From assembly GCA_013360295.1 (NCBI GenBank), contig JABWCL010000013.1, forward strand, positions 1 through 64,000: a stretch of DNA of 64,000 nucleotides. Direction: 5' to 3'. The DNA is from Ignavibacteriaceae bacterium. Its GTDB lineage: Bacteria > Bacteroidota > Ignavibacteria > Ignavibacteriales > Ignavibacteriaceae. The position numbers and the translations under genes were made by a program. The notes under the pieces are model-generated. The model was not told the origin of the DNA and searched no databases. It saw only the letters and a program-made list of their open reading frames with translations. Of the stretch, positions 63,978-64,000 are shown piece by piece. How positions within the stretch are numbered: the first letter of the stretch is position 1; the number at the start of each line of letters is the position of its first letter.

Positions 63978-64000
63978 GAGGACGGCGGCAGAATTAATCT

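Larger units (their letters stand above)
62099..64000 (+). mobile_element. Group IIC intron (3' end beyond the window)
   Basis: Begins with GTGCG at 62099 and carries the family's internal sequence (GTGAAAGTCCTCTG, GCAAGGGTGTCC, GGTGGAATCTGAAGGAAG, ACCCGGGGAGATCTG). A maturase frame lies in domain IV and a typical domain V occupies 63942-63973. Domain VI has begun but its 3' arm and the 3' exon junction are outside the window. The insertion is eight bases after a terminator stem, the usual target of group IIC introns. A 9-base IBS1 (62090-62098) matches an EBS1 candidate at 62346-62354. Confidence 0.93.

Overview
The window looks like a chromosome segment from a member of the Bacteroidota/Chlorobi-related lineage, most likely an Ignavibacteria-type organism. 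Five predicted secreted proteins end in the type IX secretion sorting signature NYPNPF(NPST), which is typical of that group. Other support comes from signal-peptide lipoproteins, OmpA-type outer-membrane proteins, a periplasmic-sensing histidine kinase with Reg_prop repeats, and a bacterial-type aspS. Shine-Dalgarno-like AGGAG sequences precede many starts, and TTG or GTG starts are common. This assignment is inference from gene content; no rRNA is present.

Layout. 1-8 kb: end of a secreted protein, a pair of paralogous outer-membrane barrel proteins, two lipoproteins, and a three-gene run (DUF89 protein, small membrane protein, SDR fused to an RsbRD-like helical domain). 8-18 kb: aspS, a 1419-residue secreted protein with three GLUG-like modules, and a fatty acyl ligase-ACP-acyltransferase fusion. 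18.5-20 kb: a single-domain receiver protein and accA. 20-35.5 kb: a surface-polysaccharide locus in two divergent transcription units. It includes a WcaJ-type initiating transferase, a GT2 fused to a degenerate phosphoglycosyl transferase, a DPM1-like transferase, Wzz, Wzy and Wzx-like proteins, several GT2/GT4 enzymes and a DegT-type aminotransferase. 35.7-46 kb: a metallo-beta-lactamase-fold hydrolase, a secreted M14 carboxypeptidase, two lipoproteins, a K+(Na+)/H+ antiporter with a possible structured leader, an NDP-sugar pyrophosphorylase, and the metK-ahcY methyl-cycle pair. 45.8-47.8 kb: an ECF sigma, probable anti-sigma and two Spy/CpxP-like periplasmic proteins. 48-52 kb: a 16-residue-repeat surface protein, a hemerythrin protein, a GIY-YIG protein, a DUF4143 ATPase with an unusual phased operator-like array, and tRNA-Arg(CCG) beside a 40-bp tandem repeat. 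52.4-62 kb: a histidine kinase, its LuxR-type regulator, an atypical receiver and two large type IX-secreted proteins, one with cohesin and dockerin-like modules. 62.1 kb to the end: a group IIC intron inserted just after the intrinsic terminator of the last gene, with its maturase interrupted by one in-frame stop.

How the genes work together. The polysaccharide genes cover initiation on undecaprenyl phosphate, glycan assembly, flipping, polymerisation and chain-length control; no export pore or regulatory kinase is visible here. The type IX-secreted proteins would reach the surface through machinery encoded elsewhere. The sigma/anti-sigma/Spy-like cluster looks like an envelope-stress circuit, and the kinase/regulator pair sits directly upstream of two secreted proteins it may control.

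Most unusual signals: (1) four operator-like sites TTGTA-N4-TACAA spaced at exactly 32 bp upstream of the DUF4143 ATPase; (2) the group IIC intron with a readable IBS1/EBS1 match and a nonsense-mutated maturase; (3) a 40-bp tandem array upstream of tRNA-Arg; (4) several unusual domain fusions (SDR-RsbRD-like, ligase-ACP-PlsC, GT2-degenerate PGT); (5) a roughly 215-bp dispersed repeat present twice in opposite orientation; (6) a possible three-way-junction RNA leader upstream of the antiporter. I do not claim that any of these is a proven new system.
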